Notes: a model not told the origin generated them from the sequence alone. A stretch of DNA of 64,000 nucleotides from Diadema setosum (GCA_033980235.1 CM067065.1:21518837-21582836); one strand, 5' to 3'; shown: positions 43,401-55,587, counted from the first letter of the stretch. A program made the numbers and translations.

Positions 43401-45600
43401 TATAGGACACAGATGCCAAAAATTCAAAATGATATTTGTTTCAAACACCATACATTTTCAGACAATAATTGAGTTGAAGTTTTAAGAATCATTATGTTTT
43501 TTAATAAAAGCAGCCATTTTGATTTTTGAAATGGCTGCCAAAATATGCCTATAACTCAATGGTAAGAAAGAGTGTATTGTCACATAACTTACTCTCTCTA
43601 TATCCACTTTACTAGTACTCTAAACAACAATCTTTTATATGTATGCAGTTACCAGAGATGTCTTTTACCGCATGATAGAAAAAAAATGCTGGTTGCTTTT
43701 AAGAATTTGATCGAAATTTTTAATTAGTTTGACAATGCTGGATATAACGTCAGTTACCAAAAACAAGGAATTTTTAACTTTATTCATCAAAGAAAGCGAG
43801 CTGTACGATGTAACTTGGGATTTCTAATGTATGTCCATATGCCTTCCTTTCAATACCAGACTATACTTGTCATACTGGAGGGTCAAAATGAAAACTTTAA
43901 AATGTGTAACGTCAGTTACCGAAACGTCATATACCAGTATGTGACGTCAGTTACCATGACAGCAATTATAACTGAGGTAAATCTTTTGACTTTAGGCCAT
44001 TTCAATACATCTGGGAAGTCAAAGGTTATCAGCAAAGAGCAGCAATCCCTTTAATAGGGAATAATGTCATCACCATGGTATTTCCATGGATACTTTTTTT
44101 TGGTTCATTTTAATTCATTCATTTTTTATTTATTTATTTAATTATTTGTTATATTTATCTTTTTTGTGGGGGGGGGGGCTTGAGCTTTTGATTTTTGGTT
44201 CAGCACAAGCTGAAGATTAAATCATCTGCAAGTTTATGTTTACCACATGCAATATATGCACTCAAATTACTATACAGCACATTCACAGTTCTACGGGATG
44301 ATAAAGCTACCAAAGTTTGTAGGCCTAATCAATGATGTGGTTGCATGGTAACCACCTTTTTCTATTAAAAAGCTTGTGTACAGCTGTATACCAACAGTTT
44401 TATAGTCTTTACTAATGATTGATTTTGCTAGCATTTTTCTTTTTTTTTCTGGAAGCTTCCATAGTGAAGTTTCTACATGTTTGTACATGTACCTTCTACA
44501 TGTACAGATATATTTCTTTGCTTGCACTTAAATGTGTGGTTTAGTTAATATGGCACATCTTGTATTATGGTACATAAGGCATATAGTGCTGTCATTACTG
44601 TTTGAAACTTAACACTGATGTTGCTCAACATTTAAAGCAGAAATTTATAGAGAATCTAGGAATATATGACAAGTTTGATATCTACGGAAAGCTAAGAAGC
44701 TAGTTAACAAAACTGGATATCTTTTAGACTATGTAACTTTACCCCCAAACTGTCTTTGAGACTGAAAAAACACTCAATTTCCATGACCACGTAGCTCCGT
44801 TCGCTACAAGAAACATCAAATGTGTATAAGCTGATTTTCCGTAAGGCTATACGAGACCCGCTCTGGCAAAACCCGAAACCTCTCGGCAAACGTGATTTCG
44901 CGCTACAGCCTGAAAAAGGTAAAAAAAAAAAAAAAATGACCTCATTCAGAGACCAAATTGACATTTTGGTATCATGTTGTAGGGGGGATTTTCTAGTTTC
45001 TTATTGATATCAACAACATTTCGAAATACAACCTACTTGTGGAATTTTGAAGAGAAAAGTGGGATGTCAATCTCAAAAGTTGGCCAAAATCTCACGTCTA
45101 AAGACCAAATCGCCTCCGCTTACGACGAAAATGACTGTTCTTTTGGCGATCGTGTCTTAGATATGCTGCGTTGAACCCTGACACATTTGGTACCTACAGA
45201 TCTGCCTCTGCTCATTCCAAATATGGTCATGGCATGATGTCATGCGACTCACTTTCATTAATAAATTCGTCTGAAACATGCGTAAGTTTATGCAAATCGT
45301 CTCCCTTGTTTACAAGCAACCTACGTGTTATACTATGGGGATCGCTGCAGCAGCGGTGCATGCTTGCATGCAACACGTGTATCGTGACTGCTGTTCAGCA
45401 CGGAAATGTTACAGTTTCCCGCTTTGTTAGACTGTTTTTTTAGCAAGTTGAGGTAAATATTAGAATTTAAACCGACACACAAGAGAAAAAGAAGGTCACA
45501 TTTATCTAACAAACCTTCATCATGCCATTTCGAAGAAGAATCAAGCTGAAATCACGGCATCAAGGAATACTTCTTCACTGCCGATTCTGCTGGTACTGTT
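43401..45600. other. Interior left half of the GGGCAATTCC element
   Basis: Apart from the ACGTCAGTTAC words, a homopolymer-rich patch at about 44094-44180 (T and G runs) and an A run near 44921-44934, I see no gene. The open frames are short and unrecognised. Confidence 0.4.
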
Positions 45601-45614
45601 GTGCGTACACCTAA

Positions 45615-45960
45615 CGGCGATAGCGAATCTTGAGCTGAGTACGGTATGTTTTGTGCTTTTCAAACGTCGTATTTCCATAAATTTATGGGTGTAAAAAATG
45701 ATTCCCAATCACTTACAGCTCTTTGACTTAGTTATCATCCTTCATGAGTATGTAAGATTACCTCAGCTATACGCAATTCCCCACAATGATCGATTTGTTG
45801 TGTCAATAATAACAGCAAATTGTGGCTGTACGAAAGGAAAAGCTGATCACGGCGATCGTAAATCTTGAGCTGACGATAAGTTTTGTGCTTTTAAAACTTT
45901 TTTTTCCGTAAATTTATGGGTGTAAAAGAAAATGATTCCAATGAACACAAACAAACAAAC
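45615..45960. repeat. Diverged direct repeat of about 100 bp, 240 bp apart
   Basis: The words AATCTTGAGCTGA, TTTTGTGCTTTT, TAAATTTATGGGTGTAAAA and AATGATTCC occur in the same order at about 45627-45710 and again at about 45862-45940. The second copy is where the large tandem duplication starts. Confidence 0.65.
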
Positions 45961-46254
45961 AAACAATCTCACGACGTGAATATATAGTTTTGGCGGGCAA
46001 TTTATTCTAGATTGACAACAAATTACACACCAATTTCCTGAAAAGTGAACACAGTTTGCCTATAGATAGGCAAATCCCACTGGGTTGCATACACATTTGG
46101 TGACGTCGCAGATCTGGCACTTTTCGTAGCCGCATCGAACTTTTTCCAGTGCTCAAATTTGGAAAAAATAAAGATTCTTATATTCAAAGCAGAGACGACT
46201 TTATTGAATGATTTATGTGAGAAATTAATCAAAGTAACATTAAATGATGGGAAT

Positions 46255-46266
46255 CCAAGATGGCGC
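46255..46266 (+). promoter_or_regulatory. YY1-like site at the LINE 5' end
   Basis: CCAAGATGGCGC starts five bases after the 5' end of the element. In mammalian L1 a YY1 site in the same position directs correct transcription starts. The match here is seen in the sequence; the function is inferred by analogy. Confidence 0.5.
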
Positions 46267-46357
46267 TGTGCGGTTAGGACGTGCCTGAGTGGTACGGAGG
46301 CATTAGGAGGAAATAAAATTGCAGCTCATTTCGCCTATTACAGTTTGAAAAGTCAAA

Positions 46358-47351
46358 ATGACATCGAGAAAAAGGATCTTAGACCAAGGAGTCGTTACAA
46401 TCTCCCATTATTTCAAGGAAAAGGAGGATTCTGACCCTAAGATGGATTTTAGCAACGCTACTACGGAGAAGGCTACGCAAGAGCACAGTGACAGTGATAA
46501 TGCACACGGCTTAACTGACTCTGCAGTGCACACTGTAGTGAATCCACTTCACAGAGATCTGGAGGGAACCAGCCCGGGCGCATCGGCGGAATCACCTCCA
46601 CGCTCCTCGCTTGAGAAAAAAACGACGAGTAGACGGGGAGAAGTCAACCACAGATGAACTACTCGCGACCCTTATCCACAAGATAGACGAAATGAACTCC
46701 AATCTCACATCCAGGTTGGACACAGCTCTTGGTAAGATTGAAACAAATGAGAAAGAAATCAGTAACTTGAAAGAGGAGCAAGAGTCGTGCCGTTTTGATA
46801 TCAAACAGTTACAGGACCAAGTAAACAAGCAAGAAAAGGAGAATATGAAATTGAGAGAGCGTCTTGTTGACCTCACTGCGAGAGAGATGAGGAATACGGC
46901 TGTGTTTTACGGGTTTCCCGAAGGTGCTGAAAACGCTGGGAAGTGTGAGCAATTGATCAAAGAATTTGCCAAGTCAAATATGCAAATGGAAGGTGAAGTG
47001 AGCATTGAAAGAGCTCATCGCACAGGCTGCATCAGGCCAAAACCCGGCCCTCCTCGCCCAATTGTGGTAGCTTTCAGTAGATACACAACCAGACAAACAG
47101 TGATCAGCAATGCCCGCAGATATTTGAAGGAGAGGCCTTTTCAGCACAACGGAAAGGATCACCAGATATTTGTCGATGAGATGCTGCCGGTGGAAGTGCG
47201 AGAAAGCAGGAGGAAATTGCTGCCACTGAAACGAAAGCTGAAAGAGGAGGACCCAAAGCGAAAGGTGTACTTCAAATATCCGGCGCGATTGTTTTACAGG
47301 GAGACTGAGAGCGGAAAAGAAGTGGAGTACAAACAGCACACCACAAGATAG
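46358..47351 (+). pseudogene. L1/Tx1-type ORF1: coiled coil plus RRM-like RNA binding
   Basis: The first part (46358-46657) gives an acidic, serine-rich N-terminus. A frame change at a run of A near 46612-46620 leads to the second part (46611-47351, about 246 residues). The latter has a heptad-like coiled coil (DEMNSNLTSRLD to LRERLVDLT) and then an RRM-like fold beginning NTAVFYGFPEG. ERAHRTG follows, then the C-terminal domain with PIVVAFSRY and ARRYLK. These blocks are typical of the L1 ORF1 protein (Transposase_22 family), which trimerises and coats LINE RNA. The single frame change may be a sequencing or replication slip in the A run. Confidence 0.85.
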
Positions 47352-47730
47352 AATGGATATTGGCAGTTTGCTTTTGCACAGTAGACAATGGTCTAACAAA
47401 ATACGACATACTTTGAAAAGCTCTTGACACGACTGCCATAGCTCAGCAGTCAGCACCCTGTCATGCCAGCAGTATATCAACAGTTGATATCTCCGAAGAC
47501 AAGATACACTATTCATGTGATTAAGTGGTAGGGAAAATTATTTGTTTCTGCCAACCTGAGGAAAAAATAACTGTGAAGATGCCCAGGGGCACTTGGATTC
47601 CTTGTGATCATGTTCTACTCGATTTCATGCAAATTGTATGTGAGTTTTTTTCATTGCCAATGTTTCGTTGTCTGTTTTGTCTTGATCATGGTGGGTCATA
47701 CGAATTTTCAAGGTTACCTACTTGTGAAAT

Positions 47731-50700
47731 ATGTATATGGATCTGAAGTTGATGACCCATAATGTTAATGGGTTAGGGGACTTTAAAGCCAAGAAAAAAT
47801 ACTTCTGTTTTTTATCCAAATTAAAAAAAGATATTATTTTATTACAGGAAACCCATTCGACTGATAAGGATGAAAGTTTATGGAAGAACCAATTAAGAGC
47901 CGATATTGTATTCAGTCATGGAACCTCCTCTAGTAGGGGAGTGTGTATCATATTTCGGAAAACCCCACATATAAAATTGACAGAGACAGTGAAAGATTCT
48001 AACGGGAGATTTTTGCTGGTTAAAATGGAAGTATATGGAAAAAAATTATGATATGTAATGTATATGCACCAAATAATGAAAAAGACCACATGCATTTTTT
48101 TAAAGCTGTAGACTTGACTATACAAGAATATTATGATGCGGAACAGACAATATTAATAGGGGGAGATTTTAATTTTATTCAAAATTTGGCATTGGACCGA
48201 GAGGGCGGTAATATGAAGTCCACTTGGAAGCACTCTTGTGAAATAATAGAAAATATTAAAAACGTGTATCATGTAATAGATATCTGGAGAGACAAGAACC
48301 CGTTATTAAGACGATTTACTTGGAGACGCTCCAATCCTTGTGTTCAGTCAAGACTGGATTTCTGGTTAATCCATGAGTCTGTACAAAATATGGTGACAGA
48401 TTGTGATATGGTCCCCTGTGTTTTGTCAGATCATGATTTTGTGAATTTACATCTGAGAATTAAAGAGTACACTGTGGGCCCATCTTATAGGAAGTTTAAT
48501 AACAGCTTACTTAATGATGTCGGGTATGTTGAAAATTTAAAGGGACATTATGAGATGTGGGTAAATGAATGGGAAGATAAAAATGATAAAGGAAAATTAT
48601 GGGATTGGTTAAAATTCAAAATACGAGAATTTACAATCACATTTTCTAAAAGGAAGAAAAATATAAAAGAAATTAGAAGAAAAGAATTAGAACAAGAATT
48701 GAAAATAATAAATGACATGGACCCGACAGAAATGAATGAGCAAAAATGGGAAAAGAAAGAGAAAATTGAACAGGAACTTAAATGCATGTACAACTATTTA
48801 GCAGAGGGGGCCATATTACGTTCAAGATGTACCTGGTACGAGAAAGGAGAGAAGAGTACAAAATATTTTTTATCATTGGAAAAGACACAAGCACAGAGTA
48901 CAAACATAGATGTATTAGATACAGGTGAGGAACTTCTTGAACATCCCCATCATATACGAAATTTTGTGATGAAATCTTTTGGTAAACAGTTTGAAATTAG
49001 GGATACAGTGTCTGACAAAGTGAGTTATGATTATATAAAAAGTTCCTGCTTAAAACACCTCACGGAAGATGAAAAGGCCTCTTGTGAAGGTCTGATAACA
49101 CATGAAGAGGCAAGGGAAGTCCTCCTTGGGATGTCAAAAAATAAAACACCTGGTAATGATGGCTTATCGGTGGAATTTTATGAGACATTTTGGTCTTTGA
49201 TTTCTAAAGAACTAATAGGATCATTTAACCATGCTTTTGAAAAAGGAAGTATGTCCGTGTCCCAGAGGCAAGGAATAATTAAATTGATTCCTAAATCCAA
49301 TAAAGATAAGAGATTATTGGGTAATTGGCGACCAATCACCTTGATAAATGTGGATGCAAAGATACTTTCTAAATGTCTAGCGAAACGTATGTCCAAAATC
49401 ATTGGTAATTTGATAAATCCTCAGCAAACAGCATTTATTAAAGGCAGATATATAGGTGAAGGTATAAGACTGATTTCAGATTTAATGTTTTATGCAGATG
49501 CCAACAGTGTATCTGGAATTGTGTTAGCATTAGATCTTACCAAAGCATTTGATTCACTCAGTCATAGGTATTTACTACAGTGTTTAGAATGTCTTAATTT
49601 TGGTCCGTCAATGATACAATGGGTGAGAACATTGCATACAGGTATAAATAGCTGTGTATTGATAAATGGCTTTACCACTGGTTATTTTGAAATTGGAAGG
49701 GGTGTTCGCCAAGGCGACCCCCTTGCCCCCCCTTTTATTCATATTAGGGCTCGAGATATATTTAATGAGATTGTTAAATAATCCAAAAATCATTGGAATG
49801 GAGATGCTCGGAAAACAGATTAAATATACAGCTTACGCTGATGATATAACATGTTTTTGTAAGGATACAGAATCATTATCAGTATTATTAGAAAGCTTTC
49901 AAGAATTTTCTGATATATCAGGCCTTTGCCTCAACCGAAGCAAATCAGAAGGAATGTGGATAGGAAATGATAGACTATCGAAAGAAAAGCCACAGATGAT
50001 AAAGTGGTCAGACAATGGTCTTAGAATTCTTGGAATTTGGTTTTCATATGACAAAAAAGAAGCAATCCGAAGAAACTTTGAAGATCGATTGGGTGAGATT
50101 AAGAGAACATTTTCTATATGGAAAAATCGTAATTTAACGTTAATTGGTAAAATTCAAATTTTGAAAACATTTATTATGTCTAAGATAATTTATTTGATGT
50201 CAAACATTGAAATTCCTCAAGATTTTGTGAAAGAAGTAGAGAAGTTAATGTTTTCCTTTTTATGGAATGGCCCAGATAAGATTTCAAGGTCAACTATGTA
50301 TGCACAATATGCTGAGGGTGGTCTCAAATCCCCCAATTTACAATGTATGATTGATACGCAGTTAATTAAGTGGGTTAAAAGATATTATGGAAATCGTAAC
50401 CATCAATGGGTGCTATTGGGAGATTATTTCTTAAAAAGGCTTGGTGGAATTCTAGTGTTCCAAAGTAATTATTCCCTTGAAACTATTGATAAGAGGGGTA
50501 TCCCTCCATTTTATGAGAATATTCTACGAATATGGTTAAAGACAAACATACATGAGGATTTTATTGGTAATGAAAATAGCCAAGCAGACATCCTACAACA
50601 ACCAGTATGGAATAACCAGAATATTTTGATTGATAAGCACTCAATATTCTGCAGACCGTTTTTTGAAGCAGGTTTATGTTATATATCAAATATTTAGTAT

Positions 50701-51465
50701 TGATGGACGGCTCATTGATTTTGAATTTTGGTTAAGGAAAGGAGTGCCAAGCAAATATAATATGATGTATATGGCAATTGTATACTCTGTTAAAAAAATA
50801 CTCGAAATGTTCCTTCAATACACTCCTATTGGAGATGTTTTGGAAAGAAGAAGTGGCTCAAAAACAAAAGGATCTTATTATCTCACAGTTACAAGATGTG
50901 AAATCAAAACCAATATATGAGGAATTTTTAAAAGAGATTAAATCAAGACCTGTTTGCGAAACAGTTTTTGCTGGCAAGTATGGAATTCAACCAGAAGATT
51001 GGACACAAATATATATGTTGCCATTTACATGTACAATTGAAGTAAAATTGAGAGAATTTCAGTTCAAGTTGTCGCATAATATACTTTACACAAATGAAAG
51101 ATTGTTTAAGATGAAAATATCAGAATCAGAGTTGTGTACGCTTTGTAAGTCATGTGCTGAGACCCCTGTACATTTGTTGTTTTGATTGTAAAGCTGCCAA
51201 AGAATTACTTCAAAAAATTGTGGATGAAATTGGTACGATCTTTCATGTCAAATTAGAGGATTGTACAAGAATTAGAGTAATGTTTGGATTCATCAAAGAC
51301 TGGAAAGGGCCCCACAGGAATTTATTGAATCACTTAATATTGTTATACAAAAGGTACATATATATTCAGAGATGTAAAGATACAGGTGTGAAATTACATG
51401 GATTGACAGCATTTATTGTTAACATCCGACATATAGAATCCAACATTGCAAAACGAACAAACTAA
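47731..51465 (+). pseudogene. L1/Tx1-type ORF2: endonuclease and reverse transcriptase
   Basis: The endonuclease starts with MTHNVNGLGDFKAKKK and LLQETHS; GGDFNFIQN and SDHDFVNLHL are its conserved blocks. The reverse transcriptase has PGNDGLSVEFYETFW (about 49155), NWRPITLINVDAKILSK (about 49325), QTAFIKGRYIGEGIRL (about 49430), LALDLTKAFDSLSH (about 49525), GVRQGDPLAP (about 49700) and AYADDITCF (about 49835). A cysteine-rich C-terminus (CTLCKSCAETPVHLLF) ends near 51185. The frame changes near 48045, 49730, 50665, 50840 and 51175, so one full protein cannot be made as written. Copies of this type nick DNA and prime on the 3' end of the nick. Confidence 0.92.
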
Positions 51466-51528
51466 ATTTTCATTATAAGAAATGGTCCCCTGTAGAACAT
51501 ATTCTTTAGGTCATTGTAGAAGAACATA

Positions 51529-51722
51529 CAGTCGACTCTCGCTATAAAGAATATCCATATGGCAGAACCCCGACGTGATGGGGTAGTTTTTTTGGGGGCC
51601 CAGGGTTTGAAAATTTTCCTATTCAGAGGTATTTGTGCCCTGGATATGGCAAGATTTCAAAAGTGACAAGATCACGATGGTTTCGCTGGGCCCAAGGAGT
51701 TTATTGTAACGAAAGCTGACTG
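51529..51722. mobile_element. pogo/Tigger-like MITE, 194 bp, in the LINE 3' UTR
   Basis: The left end CAGTCGACTCTCGCTATAAA and the right end, read inverted as CAGTCAGCTTTCGTTACAAT, are related, and TA flanks both (51527-51528 and 51723-51724). Ends of the form CAGTCGACTCTCGTTATA are familiar from pogo/Tigger elements. No coding capacity. It may be part of the LINE's own 3' UTR if all copies carry it. Confidence 0.6.
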
Positions 51723-51884
51723 TATCTTTAGGATATTGTTCAATTGTTGAAGAGTTTGATACCCATCTGTTGTTGTTGTTGTTGGTAATTTGTTAAACAA
51801 CACATGATTTGTAACATGATTTTGTATGTTATGTTGTATAATGAAGAGGAAATAAATAAATTTGTAAAAAAAATTAAATAATGG

Positions 51885-53332
51885 AAACAGTCAATTTATA
51901 TATTATTTCCTATAAATGTTTTCTTTAACATTGATGTTGCTCAAAGTGATAGGTGATTCTAGGGTAGGAAAAAAATGTTCAATTTGTTGATTACTTTATT
52001 TCATTATATTTCATTTATGCAGGGACATTTTGTAATACATGGTGATTATGAAAAGGAAGATTTGTTTATATTGATCTTAGAATTCTTTTGTTGCAAAATC
52101 CTATTTCTTGGTATCTGGGATGTATTTGCCAGCCTTGATATACCAGTGACAAGGGAAAGAAAAAAAATTATATTACTTCAAGCAAGGAATAAACCAATAA
52201 TGCCCTTTTGACCAAAAAAGCATGATGTTTCTTCTTCACAGAAAAATATAAACATTGTAACACTATTCATTTAAACCAATTGATGATGGAGATCATTCTC
52301 TTATTTGTGGCCCTAACAATGCCTTGAAGGAGAAGGAGTAAAATAAAGAAAAGAAGAAGAAATATATCACAGTAGATTTCATACATATTTATGCATATAA
52401 ATATGAGATGATATTTGTATGTGTCTTTGCCCATGACCTGAAAGATATTTTTTTTCACACACAAAAATATCTGTGTTTTGTGTAGTACTGCAGGGTATTA
52501 TGGGGGGGGGGGGAGCACTCTAGATAGAAACTTTCCTGTTCATTAAAAAAAAACAAAAACAAAAACAAAACAATACCCCTTAGTTATGTCAATATCTATA
52601 CTTGGAACTGCTGAATCCAAATGGCTCTTGTGTAATCATAACTGTTGAATAATCATTCAATCTTGGAACAAATATCAAGAAATATCCTCTGGTGCATTTA
52701 CATCATTTTTTCTCAACTGTGCTATGGCATGGGGGGGGAGCTCCCTAAGGGCCCCACCCCATTTGTGTCTTTAGATTTTGTGTTAATTTGTTGCTAAGTA
52801 AATGCCTGGGATTGTTACTGGTATACTGCGGCACTATAATAACCTTTTAAAGAAATTAGTTCTCTGTAAACCCCATAGCAAAAGTATGTGTAACGTACAA
52901 TGTATGTTACGTAACGTCAGTTACTGAAATGTTTACCGTTAAGTTTTAATAGAACACAACGAAAATGGACTAATGTTTCATTTCATTTGGGTATTTGTAA
53001 TTGATGAACCAAGGTATGATTCCATAACAAACAAATCACTCTGAAAGGTCAGAATTATAAAATATCACAAAACTATTCCCAATCATGATTTTGCATGTGT
53101 AAATCCTATGGCAAATGTAAGCGTAACGTCAGTTACGTAACGTCAGTTACCGTCATGCCTTCACTGAAATTGGCATGGTGCTAAAAGGAAATATCTAAAG
53201 TGCACATTATTTTGCACACCTGTACCTAAGAACCTAGGCATATTGCCATATCAAACACATAAATGTTAAAAGTCAGGGACATGAGATATTTCCATTTAAA
53301 TCTACACTATAATTTCCAATGTCCTTTTTCCG
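51885..53332. other. Copy A segment between the LINE and Harbinger
   Basis: It matches copy B at 57749-57982, 60485-61317 and 61411-61798. It holds the empty sites for two elements present in copy B: GTATTTGCCAGCC at about 52127 (the 2.4 kb element) and GTTTTAATAG at 52944-52951 (the piggyBac-like MITE). Runs of G near 52502 and 52731 are the only other structure. No gene. Confidence 0.7.
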
Positions 53333-53946
53333 TAATGCTAGGAGTCCACTGGGCCGGCGCCAGTTCGCGCCAGTTCGCGCCAATGCAATTTGCTGTGGCG
53401 CCTAGTGTCGCCAATAAGGTGCTTAGTGGCGTGCAGTGGCTCAAACTGCCTCCCAACTGGCGCGCGGTGGCCCGTAACGGCGGCAAAAATTGAGTTTGTC
53501 GGCAAGAAAATTTCAAAATGTTTGAAATCTTCGTCGCGCCACTTTCAGCGCGAAGTGTCCACCAAGTGGCACCAAATGTCGCAAACAATCCGCCTATTGG
53601 AATCCACTGGAATGTTATGGCGCGCGCCACGTTGCGCCAATGAGATTTTGCGCCACGTGGCGCCACTTGGCGGTACAAAGGCGGATAGTCCGCGCCAAAG
53701 CGCTCCAAATCAACAGTGGCGCGAGCCAAACGGCACCTGATTGGTGACTATTTCGCGCCAAATAACACTTGGTTTCCGCCAAATACCACTTTGTTTCCGC
53801 CATTCGGCGCCACTTGCCGCCTATGGAAGCATGACTGCATCGCAGGACTTTCTCACACAACTTTCAGTATTCGACTCGACAACACCTCTGTAGACGCAGT
53901 TTTTCCTTCACAATTTCTACAATATTTCACATAATTTTCAAAGAAG

Positions 53947-54264
53947 ATGCCCCCAAAAGGCAACAAAGGCAGTAGCAAGGGGGAGAATGACAAACTTGAG
54001 CAGTCCAAGAAGAAGGACCCCCTGCAATCCAAGAAGCTCAAATTGAGCTCCAGGCCCCCTGCAAGCAGCAAAGATGACGAAGAGGATGAAGATCTTCGCG
54101 TGGTGGCGCTGGCTCAAGCTGATAGAGGCTCCGCTCCAAGACCTGCTCCCCCTGTCCAAGATGTTGCTCCAGACCTTCCACCCCAGTTCACTGTTGTTGT
54201 AGATCTGGGCATCAGATTGATGGCCAACCCCACCCACATCGATCCACACGAACTGGTACTTTGA
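53947..54264 (+). pseudogene. Harbinger second-protein start, fused by deletion
   Basis: From the ATG at 53947 a lysine- and serine-rich N-terminus ([16 protein letters not shown]) is followed by an acidic segment (DDEEDED). Harbinger elements usually code for a transposase and a Myb/SANT-like DNA-binding partner, and this may be the start of the latter, but no Myb fold is seen. After about residue 50 the reading frame runs antisense into the transposase, which suggests an internal deletion joined the two genes. Confidence 0.45.
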
Positions 54265-54899
54265 ATCTACGAGAGCCATTAGGACAACCGAGAAGAACTG
54301 CTTGTAGTTGAAGTAAAGGCTGCCTGAGTTCTTGGGCTTCTGAATACGGATGTGCTTTCCATCCAAGGCTCCCAGACAGCGAGGAAGATTCCATCTGGTT
54401 TTAAGTCACCTGCAACCTCAAGCCAGCCTTCATTGGTTGTGGAGAGGGAGATGACTTCTGCAGCATACTCATCCATAGCTATCGCTCTGGCTACGTCAGG
54501 GACAAACTTCTGGATGGTTTCCTTGCCCACTCGGAAGTTGTAACCCAGCTCGGCATAGGTGGCCCCAGTGGCGAGATGGCGCAGGAAGACGCACAACTTG
54601 AGACCAGGGGGAGTGGCCTTCTTGAAGTGGGTGTCCTTCTTCTGCAGATGGAGTATAAGCCTGATCAACAGCTCATCAAACATCCCTGGGGACAACCTGG
54701 TGTAGTTCTTGAACTTCCTCTTGTCATTCTCCCTCAGCTCATTCATGAGGGTATGGTACTGTCCACGTTCGGCCCTCAGCTGAGGGTGGAGCATGAGTCT
54801 AAACCACCACTTGTGTTTCCTTTTCTTCTTACGAGGCTCTTCTTTTTCAGGATTGGCCACCATAAGTTGATAGGCAGTCACCACCTCAGCATCTCTCAT
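54170..54899 (-). pseudogene. PIF/Harbinger DDE transposase, truncated
   Basis: Read right to left, the N-terminal part (54899 to about 54370) has FRLMLHPQLRAERGQYHTL and YTRLSPGMFDELLIRL, then a helix-turn-helix-like TGATYAELGYNFRVGKETI. A frame change near 54370 leads to [28 protein letters not shown] and then [15 protein letters not shown] near 54170-54190. These blocks match the HARBI1/PIF nuclease, with the first and second acidic residues in LDGKH and SDA. The region with the third acidic residue is missing, so the enzyme is dead. It belongs to the element with the TAA duplication. Confidence 0.88.
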
Positions 54900-55587
54900 G
54901 ATCTTCTAATGGAGCAGTATCATCACTCCAACATTATCAAAAGCCTCGGACATATCGAAATTGTAAATAATAGTAGAGAATTTGTTCATACAGCAGCTGA
55001 GGAGGTTCTGAACCAGGTAGTCGATGGCCGATATTTATATAGTCGGCAAGTAGCGCAAAGTGGCGGCAAGTTTAAACCAATTTTGCGACCGTTTGGCACA
55101 AACTAATCACTAAGTGGCGCAATGTAGCCGTCCATCGGCGCAAATGGCGCCAACATGGTGAAATTTGGAATCAAATAGCCGTGTAATGGCGCGAACTGGC
55201 ACACCATTTTGAAGCAAGGCAGGTGGCATTTGGCGCACGCCATATGACACCCAGTTTATTCCACTTGGCGACATACATTCCGAGCGAACATTAATTCGGC
55301 GCCACAGCGAGCCACTACACGCCAATCACATAATCTTTGCCGCGAACTGGCACCAACTGGCGCCGGCCCAGTGGACTCCTAGCATAACGTCAGTTACCGA
55401 CACATTTTCACTTGATATGTGATAAGGATTGAAGTTTGAAAGACTTTCCACCTATTTCTTCATTCTCATGAAGTCATTCATCAATGCTAATTACAGGCCC
55501 CAGGTGCTTTCATTCACAAAACTACAACGTAAACAATTTCATGAAATTCCTTCCGCGTAACGTCAGTTACCGTGGAATTGCCCTGAT

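Larger units (their letters stand above)
46251..51872 (+). mobile_element. L1/Tx1-type LINE, near full length, 5.6 kb
   Basis: A 12-bp target duplication flanks it: ATTAAATGATGG at 46239-46250 and ATTAAATAATGG at 51873-51884. The empty site is present in copy B at 57737-57748. It has ORF1 (46358-47351), ORF2 (47731-51465), a 3' UTR of about 400 bp and an A-rich end (AATAAATAAATTTGTAAAAAAA). Both ORF types match the L1/Tx1 clade. The 5' end begins GAATCCAAGATGGCGC. Five or six frameshifts in the ORFs suggest inactivity or sequencing indels. Confidence 0.92.
53336..55384. mobile_element. PIF/Harbinger element, 2.05 kb, TAA duplication
   Basis: Perfect 30-bp inverted ends start TGCTAGGAGTCCACTGGGCC. 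TAA flanks both (53333-53335 and 55385-55387), and copy B shows the empty site CCGTAACGT at about 61791. A 3-bp TWA duplication is the mark of PIF/Harbinger. The subterminal 400 bp on each side are crowded with TGGCGC and GCGCCA words. Inside are a broken DDE transposase on the minus strand and the start of a second protein on the plus strand. Confidence 0.92.
43385..55583. mobile_element. DNA element with GGGCAATTCC ends, TGAT duplication
   Basis: The left end GGGCAATTCCGCGGTA (43385-43400) and the right end TACCGTGGAATTGCCC (to 55583) are inverted with one mismatch. TGAT flanks both (43381-43384 and 55584-55587). The word ACGTCAGTTAC recurs near both ends: at about 43748, 43908 and 43944 on the left, and at about 52914, 53127, 53141, 55388 and 55560 on the right. 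Its own length is about 4.5 kb once the L1-type LINE and the Harbinger element are removed. No transposase is seen. The right end also exists in copy B (to 61996). Confidence 0.65.

Noticed and set aside
43748..43960. CRE-controlled promoter (TGACGTCA)
   Set aside because: The word is part of the ACGTCAGTTAC subterminal repeat found at both ends of the mobile element, so a host promoter role is not needed to explain it.
54576..55106. 176-codon plus-strand frame in the Harbinger element
   Set aside because: It is the antisense of the DDE transposase; the transposase motifs are on the minus strand.
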